Positions 43,827-53,334 are shown, counted from the stretch's first letter. The stretch is DNA of 64,000 bases from CAWIHK01 sp963835935 (GCA_963835935.1 CAWIHK010000001.1:1364001-1428000); one strand, 5' to 3'. Notes: a model not told the origin generated them from the sequence alone. Numbers and translations: made by a program.

Positions 43827-44904
43827 ATGCCAGAACCAAATCAAGATAGACCTAAGACATCCGAGTTGGTAGAACGTATCAACGTCCCCACTGCACCACT
43901 CATTTTTATCAGCCACGACAGCCGAGATGCTGAACTCGCTGAAGCATTCAGCAAACTATTGAGCAGTGTCAGTGCTGGTGTTTTGAAATCATTCCGTTCA
44001 TCCGACAGTAAGGGTTCACAAGGAATTGAATACGGCTCTGAATGGTATCCAGCATTGATGGCAAAATTGAACGCTGCGTCTGATATAGTTTGCCTTCTTA
44101 CCCCTCGTAGTTTAGATCGTCCTTGGATTCTGTTCGAGGCAGGAGTTGCTAAGGGAAAATTGAATACTCCCGTCCACGGAATTGCGCTAGGCATTCCACT
44201 GGGTCGTGCTCACATCGGACCATTTGCCCAATTTCATAATTGTGAGGATAACGAGGATGCACTCACAAAACTCGTAATCCAACTTTTGGAACGTATTCCA
44301 AATTCTGAACCTGATAAAGATGCGATTCAAATGCAGGTCAAGTCTTTCATACAGAAGGCGACGGAGATTCTAAAAAAACTTGGCGATGCCAAGGATTCCA
44401 AACAAGACAAGGTTGTTGTCGATGAAACGTCTGTAGCAAAGCTATTTGAGGAAGTCAAGATTATGTTTCAAGATCTTCCCTCACGTGTTGAATCAAGACT
44501 TTCCGATTCAATCGACCCGATGCGTAAAAGAAAGATGAGACGATTCGATCCAATGTTCTTTGAGGAAATGCTCCATTTTTCTGAGAAGTCTGACGATCCC
44601 TTTGGCTTACTTAATGATAGCTGGGTTCTTCCGAGACGACCTTCCTTGGCTTTACGAAATAGTAATGGACACATATCGAACTATCAGAACTGGAGACCCT
44701 GCAGAGATCGAGAAAGCAATGATGAACTTCAGACGAACTATGGAATTTGTAATGCACGGTCCACCAATGGAGATGTTTATGGAATCCAAGGAAGGTCATA
44801 TGATGTTCAGAGAGTCTATGAGGATGGTAGAAAGATTCCTGCACAATTATTCGCCCGCTTCTAAGAAGGCTGCTCGGAAGGATAAGAAAATAGATGAACA
44901 CTGA
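43827..44904 (+). pseudogene. TIR-domain protein with a frameshift near 44598
   Basis: The first 125 or so residues are a bacterial TIR domain: PLIFISHDSRDAELAEAF forms the first strand and helix, and CLLTPRSLDRPWILFEAGVAKGK carries Glu104, the position of the NAD-cleaving glutamate in active TIRs. A helical region follows to about residue 258 (FDPMFFEEMLHFSEKSDDPF). The frame then becomes nonsense up to 44864, while the +1 frame reads AYLMIAGFFRDDLPWLYEIV and continues sensibly to a stop at 44904. One extra C in the CCC at 44598-44600 would explain it. The TIR domain itself is intact, so a truncated product could be active. Confidence 0.75.
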
Positions 44905-44985
44905 ACCCAAGAATGCAAAAACGGCAACTAACAATACGCATTACGACGTTCACTTTTTTTATAACCTCTATAAAGGTTCCTCACT

Positions 44986-45699
44986 ATGAAAACTACAGCC
45001 GCATATGTGGAATTTATCATTCCTGGTGTGATTATTTTGTTTTCGATTTTGGTTATTATCTTGAAACTCTTTTCGATTCTGGAACTATCGAATAATCCCA
45101 ATATCACCCTCACACAGGATATTAAGGATCTAGGCCTTGCGGCGGAGAGCCTTTTGGGAATCCTTTCACTCAGCATAGCTTATATTTTGGGAGTTTTATC
45201 AAACAACTTAGGTGGTTTTCTACTCAAAAGAAAAGCTACATCAATATACAATGAAAGTTTCAGGAAGAATGAATATATTCTTAAAGAGTTGAATTATTTT
45301 ACATTGAGGAGAATTGAAAAATGCAATTTTTCCGGAATTGATATTCGGCGGGAGGCAGCGTTTATGCGTGCATACTGTCGTGTTTCTTCGAACGAAGCAG
45401 CTATAGAAATCGGATCGCATTCCAGCCATATACGAATAATGCGGGCATCGTTGTTATCAGTCTTTTTTCTTTTTTTTTCTTTTTCTTTTTTTGCATTCTG
45501 CCAATTGCAATGGTCGATTCTCATTAGGACCACCGTGGTAGTTGCCATCATCATCATTGGTTCTTTTTCGTGTATTTCCATTATCAATACATATTTTTAT
45601 AGATTACAACTCCAGATTAATTCTACACTTGCTCACTTCATAGCGATACGTACTAAAGAAATGATAGGGATGGTAGCACCGAGTAGGAGGAAGAGATAA
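44986..45699 (+). CDS. four-helix membrane protein, family not recognised
   Basis: A 237-residue protein with four predicted membrane helices at about 9-31, 55-78, 153-174 and 180-201. A soluble stretch of about 75 residues, rich in Arg, Glu and Asn, lies between helices 2 and 3, and the tail ends in a basic MVAPSRRKR. The arrangement (two pairs of helices around a cytosolic loop) resembles membrane effectors of defence operons, but I know no matching family. It lies 81 bases after the TIR gene and 2 bases before the Nudix gene. Confidence 0.65.
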   Translation: MKTTAAYVEFIIPGVIILFSILVIILKLFSILELSNNPNITLTQDIKDLGLAAESLLGILSLSIAYILGVLSNNLGGFLLKRKATSIYNESFRKNEYILKELNYFTLRRIEKCNFSGIDIRREAAFMRAYCRVSSNEAAIEIGSHSSHIRIMRASLLSVFFLFFSFSFFAFCQLQWSILIRTTVVVAIIIIGSFSCISIINTYFYRLQLQINSTLAHFIAIRTKEMIGMVAPSRRKR

Positions 45700-45701
45700 T
45701 A

Positions 45702-46313
45702 ATGCTACATCAAATTATAACAGGAACAGATTCAAGAGACATCGCCATGTTTCCCATTGATTTTGGTATCGCTCACACAACTGGGAAAATCCATCGAGCG
45801 GTTCATATTGAAATCATTGATTCCAATAACCGCATTCTAATATGGCAAAGGAGAGATGGCCGTTTTGAAATTCTGGGAGGACATGTCAACTGGAATGAAA
45901 AAAAGTCCACTCCAGAAACTTACGAGGAAGCAGCTTTTCATGAAATATCGGAAGAATTAGATCTCTCTCATAATCTTCCAATCGAATCATCTAATCTTCT
46001 AAGTTGGATAAAGTCCTGCCTGATACCGATGGCTCATTTTGTTAACGTACCACCTACTACACGGAATAACAACTACGAATGGGTTGTTGCTTTCAGACTC
46101 AATTGGTTTACATATGAATGGGGCGACCCAAGTTCTTTTCATCTTGGCGTCGAAGGTAATTACAATGCAAAATGGTTAACAATACCGGAGATAGAGAAAT
46201 TATGCCTTGATAATTCAACCAGAATTAATTCGGCATTACGACATTACTTGGCGCGGAATGGAATTTTAATCCCAATAAATTACGAACGGCGAAAGGAACA
46301 GGACCGTGGCTAA
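45702..46313 (+). CDS. Nudix hydrolase
   Basis: A 203-residue Nudix protein. The Nudix box is within residues 59-88: GGHVNWNE, then PETYEEAAFHEISEELDL. His replaces the usual Arg before Glu and Asp replaces the late Gly, so it is a divergent box; the metal-binding glutamates are kept. Nudix enzymes cleave nucleoside diphosphates linked to another moiety, including ADP-ribose and its relatives. Next to a TIR NADase candidate, a nucleotide-signal substrate is attractive but unproven. It overlaps the HAD gene by 8 bases. Confidence 0.88.
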   Translation: MLHQIITGTDSRDIAMFPIDFGIAHTTGKIHRAVHIEIIDSNNRILIWQRRDGRFEILGGHVNWNEKKSTPETYEEAAFHEISEELDLSHNLPIESSNLLSWIKSCLIPMAHFVNVPPTTRNNNYEWVVAFRLNWFTYEWGDPSSFHLGVEGNYNAKWLTIPEIEKLCLDNSTRINSALRHYLARNGILIPINYERRKEQDRG

Positions 46314-47757
46314 AAGTTCTTTTACTGAATCATGTCTTATAGCAGCAGACATCGATAAAACAATACTGACGCAAAGTAGAGGATCCGAGAGGAAGGATTT
46401 CGTCGCCGGTATTGCCAACTCATTAATGACTTCGGCAATGTATGGGGTGAATATCGCTGTCATTACAGGCAATAGTATGGATGCCTTGTGTTCTCGTTTT
46501 CTCGAATGGTTGACCGAACATTTATGTCATACACAAAACATGCAACTTATCGATAAGTTTCATTTTTTCTGTAATTCCGGGGGTGTTTATGCTAATATTA
46601 AGAGCGATCAACTTAAAATGGACTATTCAATAAGACCGGATGTGAATCTAGTACTTCGTGAGATGGTATCATGTGATCAGACGACCAAAAAACAATACAT
46701 AAAACCTGCCTTTATTGAACTTTCATATATAAAGAAGAATATGATTTATCCATTAGATATCGAGCGGATAAAAGACATAGTCCGTGAAAAACTCGATAAT
46801 TATAAATTAGAATTAGAAAAATCATGGGAAGATATAAAAGAGAAATATGATGTTTTTATCGACGATGGAAAGTTGAAAGAAAAGGAATTCGATCAGAGGT
46901 GTTTATCTGAACCAACGATTGAACTCAGAAATGTTAATTATATGGAAGGGAAAGAAATTTTTGAAGCGACAATTCAAATTACGATTAAACCAATTCTCTC
47001 TTTCCGGCATGCAAAGGAGGCTCATAAAAGATCGGTTATCGGCAAGGATATGCGTAAATCGCTGGTAGACGACATAAACACAGCATTACATTCTGCCTCT
47101 CTTGAACAGTACATTGCAAAACCCGGAGGAATTTCTTCAATAGACATAACTCTTGAACGTCTTGATAAGGCCTATGCTCTTGAATATTTGATTGACTTCC
47201 TCAGAATCAGCGGTTCCGAACGTAAAGAAAGACGAAAGGGCTCAAATTGCCTTTATTTTGGAGATGAAGTAATTGTCGGAGGAGGAAATGATTATCCTGT
47301 TACACGGATTCCTGGATTGCAGGTATTCGCGGTGAATCCTGATACCGACCTGATTCCTTTCTTGAACTCAGTATGTGCGCCAGATGAATCAGGGCCTCAA
47401 GCAACAAAGAATATAATTGATGAATTTAATATCGTAATCCGTAAAGGATTACACGATCTCAAAAACCAACCACAAACAGAAACAGCAGTTGAAATGTTCA
47501 GAAGGGAATTTTTTAAAGAACGAATAACAAAAAAAATTTCAAAAGCTCTCGAAAGCGGCAAACTGAGTGCTGATGATGTGAACCTGCTACACACTATCGT
47601 TACTCTCATGGCAAGGGATAACGATGATCACTGCGGGAAAAAATGGCTGCATGTTCTTATTAGTGAATTGGATTCTATAATGCTTAATATTCAAACATCA
47701 AATGCCCATGCTCTATCAGCGATTGGAAGCAGTCACAGCGATTGGAGGAACCCATAA
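46306..47757 (+). CDS. HAD-superfamily phosphatase with large cap domain
   Basis: A 483-residue protein. Motif I is IAADIDKTIL with nucleophile Asp15 and acid/base Asp17, motif II is VITGNS near 54-59, and motif IV is FGDEVIVGGGNDYP near 325. The 200 or so residues between II and IV form a C2-type cap, as in phosphomannomutase or sucrose-phosphatase relatives. The last 130 residues are helical and unfamiliar. GTG start at 46306 with AAGGA upstream, overlapping the Nudix gene, so the two are translationally coupled. Substrate unknown. Confidence 0.82.
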   Translation: MAKSSFTESCLIAADIDKTILTQSRGSERKDFVAGIANSLMTSAMYGVNIAVITGNSMDALCSRFLEWLTEHLCHTQNMQLIDKFHFFCNSGGVYANIKSDQLKMDYSIRPDVNLVLREMVSCDQTTKKQYIKPAFIELSYIKKNMIYPLDIERIKDIVREKLDNYKLELEKSWEDIKEKYDVFIDDGKLKEKEFDQRCLSEPTIELRNVNYMEGKEIFEATIQITIKPILSFRHAKEAHKRSVIGKDMRKSLVDDINTALHSASLEQYIAKPGGISSIDITLERLDKAYALEYLIDFLRISGSERKERRKGSNCLYFGDEVIVGGGNDYPVTRIPGLQVFAVNPDTDLIPFLNSVCAPDESGPQATKNIIDEFNIVIRKGLHDLKNQPQTETAVEMFRREFFKERITKKISKALESGKLSADDVNLLHTIVTLMARDNDDHCGKKWLHVLISELDSIMLNIQTSNAHALSAIGSSHSDWRNP

Positions 47758-48017
47758 CTCGAATTTCTTAATTATTGAGAATCTGACTCGTCCGCTGATT
47801 CGGGTGAACACGAAGATCTCGGTCTATGAACTCTTCGAGCCTCAGACCGTTGGAGCAGGCCACCATTCCTTCTGGGCCCCACAGGTCTCTCACAGAAAAC
47901 GTGAGACATGAGTCCTACTAATTCCTCAGCCCCACTTAAAACTTGGGAAGTACCAAATATAAAACACAAGAAATTGGCATTGCAGAATTTATCTTCTCTC
48001 TCTGCTAAACCGTTTCT

Positions 48018-48563
48018 CTATTTCTTCTCCTTCGTACTATCCGTTTGTACTGTTGTGTGGTGCGGGGCTGGCTTTGGCGGGTAACGCAAAACGCGGTCGG
48101 GGATAATCCATGCTTTGGTATATCCTTTTTCAGAAAGTATTTTCAAAGCCTGTGCGGCTTCTGCACGAGATTTGTAATCGCCTAGACGGACTTTGTAATA
48201 CGGCGCTTGGTACATAACGTAAACAATGTCATTCTGAAATAGATATGCAATATCACCTTTCGATTCATTAGCTTCGGTTATGTCATTTGTCACCAGAATC
48301 TGCACCCGGTAACCTTGAACCGTTTCCTGAAGAACGCTCGTATCTGCGTTGTCGTTCGGGAGTTTTATTTTTTGTGCAGTCGTCTCCACCGACTTGATTT
48401 CAGGATCGTACTTCGACGGCTTAAAATCTTTTTCGAATGTTTGAAGCGGCGCCGATCTAGGCGGTTTGTTCTTTTGTTGGGTTTGCACTTGCGATACGGA
48501 AGAAGAACAATTCCAAAGAATAAGCGCACATAGGCCTGTAGCAAGAGTTGTAACCATTCGCAT
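48018..48563 (-). CDS. SPOR-domain lipoprotein
   Basis: A 181-residue predicted lipoprotein (LILWNC, Cys19). A polar linker leads to a SPOR domain at about 90-165: GYRVQILVTNDITEAN, then YYKVRLGDYKSRAEAAQALKIL. SPOR domains bind glycan strands lacking stem peptides at division septa. It shares one base with the stop of the upstream SPOR gene (TAATG). Confidence 0.88.
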   Translation of the reverse strand: MRMVTTLATGLCALILWNCSSSVSQVQTQQKNKPPRSAPLQTFEKDFKPSKYDPEIKSVETTAQKIKLPNDNADTSVLQETVQGYRVQILVTNDITEANESKGDIAYLFQNDIVYVMYQAPYYKVRLGDYKSRAEAAQALKILSEKGYTKAWIIPDRVLRYPPKPAPHHTTVQTDSTKEKK

Positions 48564-49069
48564 TATTGACTCCTCAACGATTCTGCAACATAAGCATCTT
48601 TATAAAATGCAGAATATTTTGATTTAAGACTTTTCATAACTTCAATTGCCGATTCACGCGTAGAAAAAGTTCCTATCGTGACCCGATATTGATTGTGTTT
48701 GTTTCGTTTATCGAATTCAATGTATGTCGGCATATCTAAAATATCTTTTGCCTGTTCTTCCCAACGGCAAGCGTTAGCTTCGCTATCGAAAGCGCCGAGC
48801 TGGATTGTGAATATACGCGATTTTATTTTGCTGGTGTCTGTTTTTTCTTGAGCCGGTATCGTATCGCGAACAGCAACCATTTGTGTATCAATTTTTGAAG
48901 CTGATACTACTTTTACGTCGACCGTATCCCGTTTCGTAACGAACTGTCCGTCCCGATTTGGGTTAGCGGCATTTTGTGATTGCCTGGATGTTTCTGATGA
49001 ACCGGAACATCCAAGCATTAACATTCCAATAACCAATCCGCCGATGAACTGAACAATGATTTGTTTCAT
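48563..49069 (-). CDS. SPOR-domain lipoprotein
   Basis: A 168-residue lipoprotein whose lipobox is LMLGC, then a low-complexity linker and a SPOR domain at about 85-160 (FTIQLGAFDSEANACRWEEQA, then YRVTIGTFSTRESAIEVMKSL). ATG 49069 is chosen because AAAGGGA lies 6 bases upstream and the lipobox follows. A longer frame reaching 49288 overlaps valS and adds no signal. It is adjacent to a second SPOR gene and may be a duplication of it. Confidence 0.88.
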   Translation of the reverse strand: MKQIIVQFIGGLVIGMLMLGCSGSSETSRQSQNAANPNRDGQFVTKRDTVDVKVVSASKIDTQMVAVRDTIPAQEKTDTSKIKSRIFTIQLGAFDSEANACRWEEQAKDILDMPTYIEFDKRNKHNQYRVTIGTFSTRESAIEVMKSLKSKYSAFYKDAYVAESLRSQ

Positions 49070-49175
49070 CAGTATTCCCTTTCCATTCCTTGGATGGAGA
49101 GTATACGTTTTAATGTCGCCGTAAGCCTTCAAATAAAAATCAGATCCAATAATCATCATGGTTAAAAATATTTGT

Positions 49176-51914
49176 TCAACTCTCCAACAATTCTTTAAGA
49201 TTCGTTTCAAGCTTTTCAATAGTTTGCCGGAAATTGCGTTCCTTGTCGCGTTCTTTCTCGATGACGTCAGCCGGAGCTTTATCGACAAAATTATTATTCT
49301 GAAGTTTTGAGCTTGTGGCTTGTAATAAATTCTTTATCCGTCCAATCTCTTTTTCGAGTCGGGATTTTTCGACATCAATATCAATCAATCCTTTTAAAGG
49401 AAGAAATACTTCCATGCCGGCTACCACAGCAGTAGCAGAGAAGGAAGGCTTCACGATGTCTGCCCCGATTGTCACGCCGGAAACTTTTGACAATCGATGA
49501 AGGTATTCCGCATTCGAAGATATTGTTTTTGTTTTATGATCGTCCGAGGATTTGATAAATACGTCGATCGTCTTTGTCGGCGAGATATTCATCTCCCCAC
49601 GAATATTTCGTATTCCACCTATGATATCCTGAATCAACATCATTTTTTGTGCAGCTTCGTTATCGATCCAAACAGGATCAAACGACGGCCATGTTTGTGT
49701 CATGATGGAATCGGAGGCATTGCGGCTCTGCAAATTCTGCCACAATTCTTCTGTGATAAACGGCATGACAGGATGGAGCAGTTTCAACGTTTGCTCGTAA
49801 ATCCAGAGTGCACGAGAAAGCACAGCGCCTTTTACTGCAGGATCCTGACTTTCGTAAATTCGTGTTTTCATCAATTCAACATACCAATCGCAGAGATCAT
49901 GCCAGACGAAATCATAAATAATTTTAGTGCATTCGTTCAATCCAAAACCTTCGAGTGCAGAAGTCATATCGCGAACAGTTTCGTTGTACCGGCTTAAAAT
50001 CCAGCGGTCTGCAAGATCAAGATGCCCGGTATTAAGCGATGAACTATCGAATGCAATTTCTTCGTTTTTAAATTGTTCTACGTTCATCAAAAGAAAGCGG
50101 CCCGCGTTCCAAATTTTATTTGCGAAGTTTCTGCCGATCTCGCATTTTTCATTAGAGTAAAGAACATCCTGTCCGAGCGGCGCCAGAAAAATAACTGTGA
50201 AGCGCAAAGCATCGGCGCCATACTCTGCAATCACATCGAGCGGATCTGGAGAATTGCCGAGCGACTTCGACATCTTCTTTCCTTTGGCATCGCGAATGAT
50301 GCTGTTGAAATATACGTCGCGGAAAGGAACATCGCCCATGAATTCCAATCCTGCCATGATCATTCGTGCAACCCAGAAGAAAATAATATCCGGTGCGGTT
50401 ATAAGTGTGGATGTAGGATAGAAGTAATGTAAATCTTCGCCGTCTTTCGGCCAGCCCAATGTCGAGAACGGCCAGAGCCACGAAGAGAACCACGTGTCGA
50501 GCACATCTTCATCTTGCCTGAAATTAATTTTGCCGCATTTCGGGCACGGCGTGGTCGGCGTACTTTTGCCGACGAACATATAAGTGCAATCGTCAGTCGC
50601 GCAATAATAAACCGGGATTCGATGTCCCCACCATAATTGGCGTGAGATGCACCAGTCGCGGATATTTGTCATCCAGTGTTCGTAAACTTTAACCCACCTG
50701 TCTGGATAAAATTTTATAGTGCCGTCGAGAACCACCTTCAATGCTTTTTCAGCGAGAGGCTTCATTCGAACAAACCATTGGTCGGATAGATAAGGTTCGA
50801 TGACGGTGTCGCATCGATAGCAGTGGCCGATGTTGTTCACATAATCTTCTGTCTTGACAAGAAAACCTTGAGCTTCCAGATCGTTGATAAGTTTTTTACG
50901 GCATTCATATCTATCCAATGATTGGTACTGCTGCGGAACTTGCTCGTTCATTTTTCCGGTTGTATCCATCACGATCATGAATTGTAATCCATGACGAAGT
51001 CCCATTTGATAATCTTTCGGATCGTGCGCAGGCGTAACTTTCACCATGCCGGTTCCGAATGATGCATCAACATAATCGTCGGCAATGATCGGAATTTTTC
51101 TATCGGTCATGGGTAAAAGCACAGTCTTACCAATCAGATGAGTGTACCTCTTGTCGTGCGGATTCACAGCGACTGCCGTATCGCCAAGCATCGTCTCCGG
51201 ACGCGTGGTAGCCACAATTACAAATTGATCTTTGCTGACGGAATTTGTTTTCTCATCCCAGAACGGGTAGCGGATGTGCCAGAGATGTCCTTTTGATTCA
51301 ACATGGTTGACTTCATCATCGCTGAGCGCTGTACGATCTTTCGGACACCAATTTACAATATATTTGCCGCGGTAAACCAAGCCGCGATTATATAACTCGA
51401 TGAATACTTCTTGCACTGCATCGGACAAACCCTTATCCATAGTGAACCGTTCACGCGACCAGTCGCACGACGTTCCAAGTTTACGAAGTTGTTTGATGAT
51501 AGTTTCGCCGTATTGATTTCTCCATTGCCACACGCGCTCGAGAAATTTCTCGCGGCCTAAATCATGTTTTCTGATTCCATCTTTTGCAAGATATTTTTCT
51601 ACAACATTTTGTGTCGCGATTCCCGCATGATCCGTACCCGGAACCCAACAAGCTTCGTAACCCTGCATCCGCCGCCAACGAATAACAATATCCTGCAGAG
51701 TATTGTTGAGAACATGTCCCATCGTCAAAATGCCGGTTATATTTGGGGGAGGGATGACAATCGTGTAAGGTTTTTTTGAATGATCTACATGTGCGTGAAA
51801 CAGATCGTGTTGTTCCCAAAAAGCATACCATTTATCTTCAACGTCTTTTGGAGAATACGTTTTACTGAGTTTGATGTTTGTCGATTCGTTTTGTTCGTCG
51901 GAAATATCGGCCAT
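49176..51914 (-). CDS. valS: valyl-tRNA synthetase
   Basis: A 912-residue class I synthetase. The HIGH-type motif is in PPPNITGILTMGHVLNNT near residue 54, and the KMSKS motif is KMSKSLGNSPDP in the middle of the chain. An editing domain lies between them (TTRPETMLGDTAVAV). The C-terminal coiled coil that contacts tRNA is present (VEKSRLEKEIGRIKNLL). I prefer ATG 51914 over the in-frame ATG at 51941 because the longer form begins with an atypical MHHHNSERN; neither has a strong ribosome binding site. Confidence 0.96.
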   Translation of the reverse strand: MADISDEQNESTNIKLSKTYSPKDVEDKWYAFWEQHDLFHAHVDHSKKPYTIVIPPPNITGILTMGHVLNNTLQDIVIRWRRMQGYEACWVPGTDHAGIATQNVVEKYLAKDGIRKHDLGREKFLERVWQWRNQYGETIIKQLRKLGTSCDWSRERFTMDKGLSDAVQEVFIELYNRGLVYRGKYIVNWCPKDRTALSDDEVNHVESKGHLWHIRYPFWDEKTNSVSKDQFVIVATTRPETMLGDTAVAVNPHDKRYTHLIGKTVLLPMTDRKIPIIADDYVDASFGTGMVKVTPAHDPKDYQMGLRHGLQFMIVMDTTGKMNEQVPQQYQSLDRYECRKKLINDLEAQGFLVKTEDYVNNIGHCYRCDTVIEPYLSDQWFVRMKPLAEKALKVVLDGTIKFYPDRWVKVYEHWMTNIRDWCISRQLWWGHRIPVYYCATDDCTYMFVGKSTPTTPCPKCGKINFRQDEDVLDTWFSSWLWPFSTLGWPKDGEDLHYFYPTSTLITAPDIIFFWVARMIMAGLEFMGDVPFRDVYFNSIIRDAKGKKMSKSLGNSPDPLDVIAEYGADALRFTVIFLAPLGQDVLYSNEKCEIGRNFANKIWNAGRFLLMNVEQFKNEEIAFDSSSLNTGHLDLADRWILSRYNETVRDMTSALEGFGLNECTKIIYDFVWHDLCDWYVELMKTRIYESQDPAVKGAVLSRALWIYEQTLKLLHPVMPFITEELWQNLQSRNASDSIMTQTWPSFDPVWIDNEAAQKMMLIQDIIGGIRNIRGEMNISPTKTIDVFIKSSDDHKTKTISSNAEYLHRLSKVSGVTIGADIVKPSFSATAVVAGMEVFLPLKGLIDIDVEKSRLEKEIGRIKNLLQATSSKLQNNNFVDKAPADVIEKERDKERNFRQTIEKLETNLKELLES

Positions 51915-51944
51915 GTTTCTTTCAGAATTATGATGATGCATGAA

Positions 51945-52016
51945 TGGTTCAGAGTTCAGTTTTCCGGGTTCAGAGTTAATTACCCTGAACCTTGAACTCT
52001 AAACCTTAAACTATAA
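51945..52016. repeat. degenerate GGTTCAGAGTT-type short repeats
   Basis: The gap between the FAH and valS genes holds several diverged copies, in both orientations, of a 10-11 base word such as GGTTCAGAGTT or AACTCTGAACC. One pair forms an imperfect hairpin (GGGTTCAGAGTT with AACTCTAAACC). Similar GAAC-rich strings occur at 30110-30138. Confidence 0.5.
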
Positions 52017-52039
52017 ATAGATTTTTGTCGTCGTTTATT

Positions 52040-52696
52040 TTATGCCACTGAAACAGTTAAACTTCCAATCGAATCAATTTCCGCATGAAGCACATCGCCG
52101 CTGACTACCGGGCCGATTCCTTCCGGCGTTCCCATGAAAATCAGGTCGCCGGTTTCAAACGTGAAAAGCGTCGACAGAAACGCAATCACATAATCGATTG
52201 GAAAGATCATATTTCTTGTATTTGCTTTTTGCCTCACAGTTCCATTCACAGTCAATGTCAAATCGAGCTCTTGCGGATTTGCGACCAAGTCTTTTTTGAC
52301 AAAATCAGAAAGCGGTGCCGATGTATCGAATCCTTTCGCGATTGACCATGGCTGGCCTAATTTTCTCGCTTCGGCCTGAACATCCCGGAGAGTCATATCA
52401 AGTCCAACACCGTATCCTGCAACATACTCCATTGCCTGTTCACGCGGAATATGCTTCCCATTTTTTCCAATGAGGACAACAAGTTCAATTTCATGATGCA
52501 GTTCGTTCGATATAACCGGTTTTATTATTTTACCACCGTCGAAAATAATTGCCGTAGGTGGTTTTAAAAAAACGATAGGGGATTTCGGGATTGCCGATTT
52601 CATTTCTTTCGCATGAGCTGCAAAATTCTGCCCAAGACAAAAAATCTTGCCCACAGGAATAATATCGTTCGAACTGCTGAATCGTATGCCGTGCAT
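52040..52696 (-). CDS. fumarylacetoacetate hydrolase family protein
   Basis: A 218-residue enzyme of the FAH superfamily. KIFCLGQNFAAHAKEM is the family N terminus. The metal site is in HHEIELVVLIG (Glu-x-Glu), with the third acid in GLDMTLRDVQ, and QPWSIAKGFDTSAP follows. FMGTPEGIGPV ends the core. Small members such as acylpyruvases hydrolyse C-C bonds in beta-diketo acids or decarboxylate oxaloacetate. Start at ATG 52696 (GTG 52702 is a two-codon alternative). Substrate not determinable. Confidence 0.9.
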   Translation of the reverse strand: MHGIRFSSSNDIIPVGKIFCLGQNFAAHAKEMKSAIPKSPIVFLKPPTAIIFDGGKIIKPVISNELHHEIELVVLIGKNGKHIPREQAMEYVAGYGVGLDMTLRDVQAEARKLGQPWSIAKGFDTSAPLSDFVKKDLVANPQELDLTLTVNGTVRQKANTRNMIFPIDYVIAFLSTLFTFETGDLIFMGTPEGIGPVVSGDVLHAEIDSIGSLTVSVA

Positions 52697-52702
52697 AAAC
52701 AC

Positions 52703-53334
52703 TCAAATGAATAGAAAATAAAAGATATTACTCAATAAAGCTAAATCCTAAATTCTAAATCTGAAATCCTAAATAATATCAAAATTCAAATTCTTAATAT
52801 GATAATATAGATAGTGGCGGGGATTAATTCAATAGAAGAATGCTGGAAGAAATGTTGTATGGCGCTGGATGTGCTAATCATCGGGATACCATCTATTTTG
52901 AAAGAGTCCCGTCTACGAGCAATTTCAAACATGCGGGACGATATATATATAGAAATCTGAAATTAATAAGTTTAGAATCCCACTCTCACAGTTTCTGATG
53001 GCTCTTCTATTCTGCTAGCTGGCGGGATGATATATCAATACGATTCTTCAAAATGCAAATTTCAGCCACCACCACGCTTATTATAGACCCCTCTTGTGTT
53101 CTCCCCTTGAACCCACAAAAAACGTGGGCTGCAAAGAACACAGAAAAGGGGAGAAGTTTTGTGTGTGGTGGTGGAATGGGCTATGACAAATGCTAGAATT
53201 CAACCCGTCTATAAAAAATGTTTTTCGATGTGCAATTCGAAGAAGAAAAATATTCTTCTCATCGAAAGAAAATATCCGAAGCAATTGTTTGGACATCATC
53301 ATATGCGCAACCTTCATTTTCTTGGGAAGAGGTT
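52703..53334. other. 632-base gene-free region with nested inverted repeats
   Basis: No supported gene. The left part (52740-52800) is A+T rich with short AAATCCTAAA-like words. GCGGGACGATATAT at 52933 recurs as GCGGGATGATATAT at 53032. The right part holds the nested inverted repeat at 53066-53173. Confidence 0.45.
53066..53173. repeat. three-level nested inverted repeat
   Basis: CCACCACCAC (53066-53075) pairs with GTGGTGGTGG (53164-53173). Inside it, TTCTCCCCTT (53099-53108) pairs with AAGGGGAGAA (53146-53155). Inside that, CCCAC (53112-53116) pairs with GTGGG (53124-53128). All three stems are perfect and properly nested. It may be a structured RNA or a remnant of a palindromic element. 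Confidence 0.6.

Noticed and set aside
47702..47911. 69-residue frame at the end of the HAD gene (PQTVGAGHHSFWAPQ region)
   Set aside because: It begins inside the HAD gene without a ribosome binding site. The sequence after 47757 looks partly protein-like, so a frameshifted HAD tail is possible, but I have no motif to support it.
49070..49288. N-terminal extension of the upstream SPOR lipoprotein
   Set aside because: The extension overlaps the end of valS and would place the lipobox in mid-protein; ATG 49069 with AAAGGGA gives a proper lipoprotein signal.
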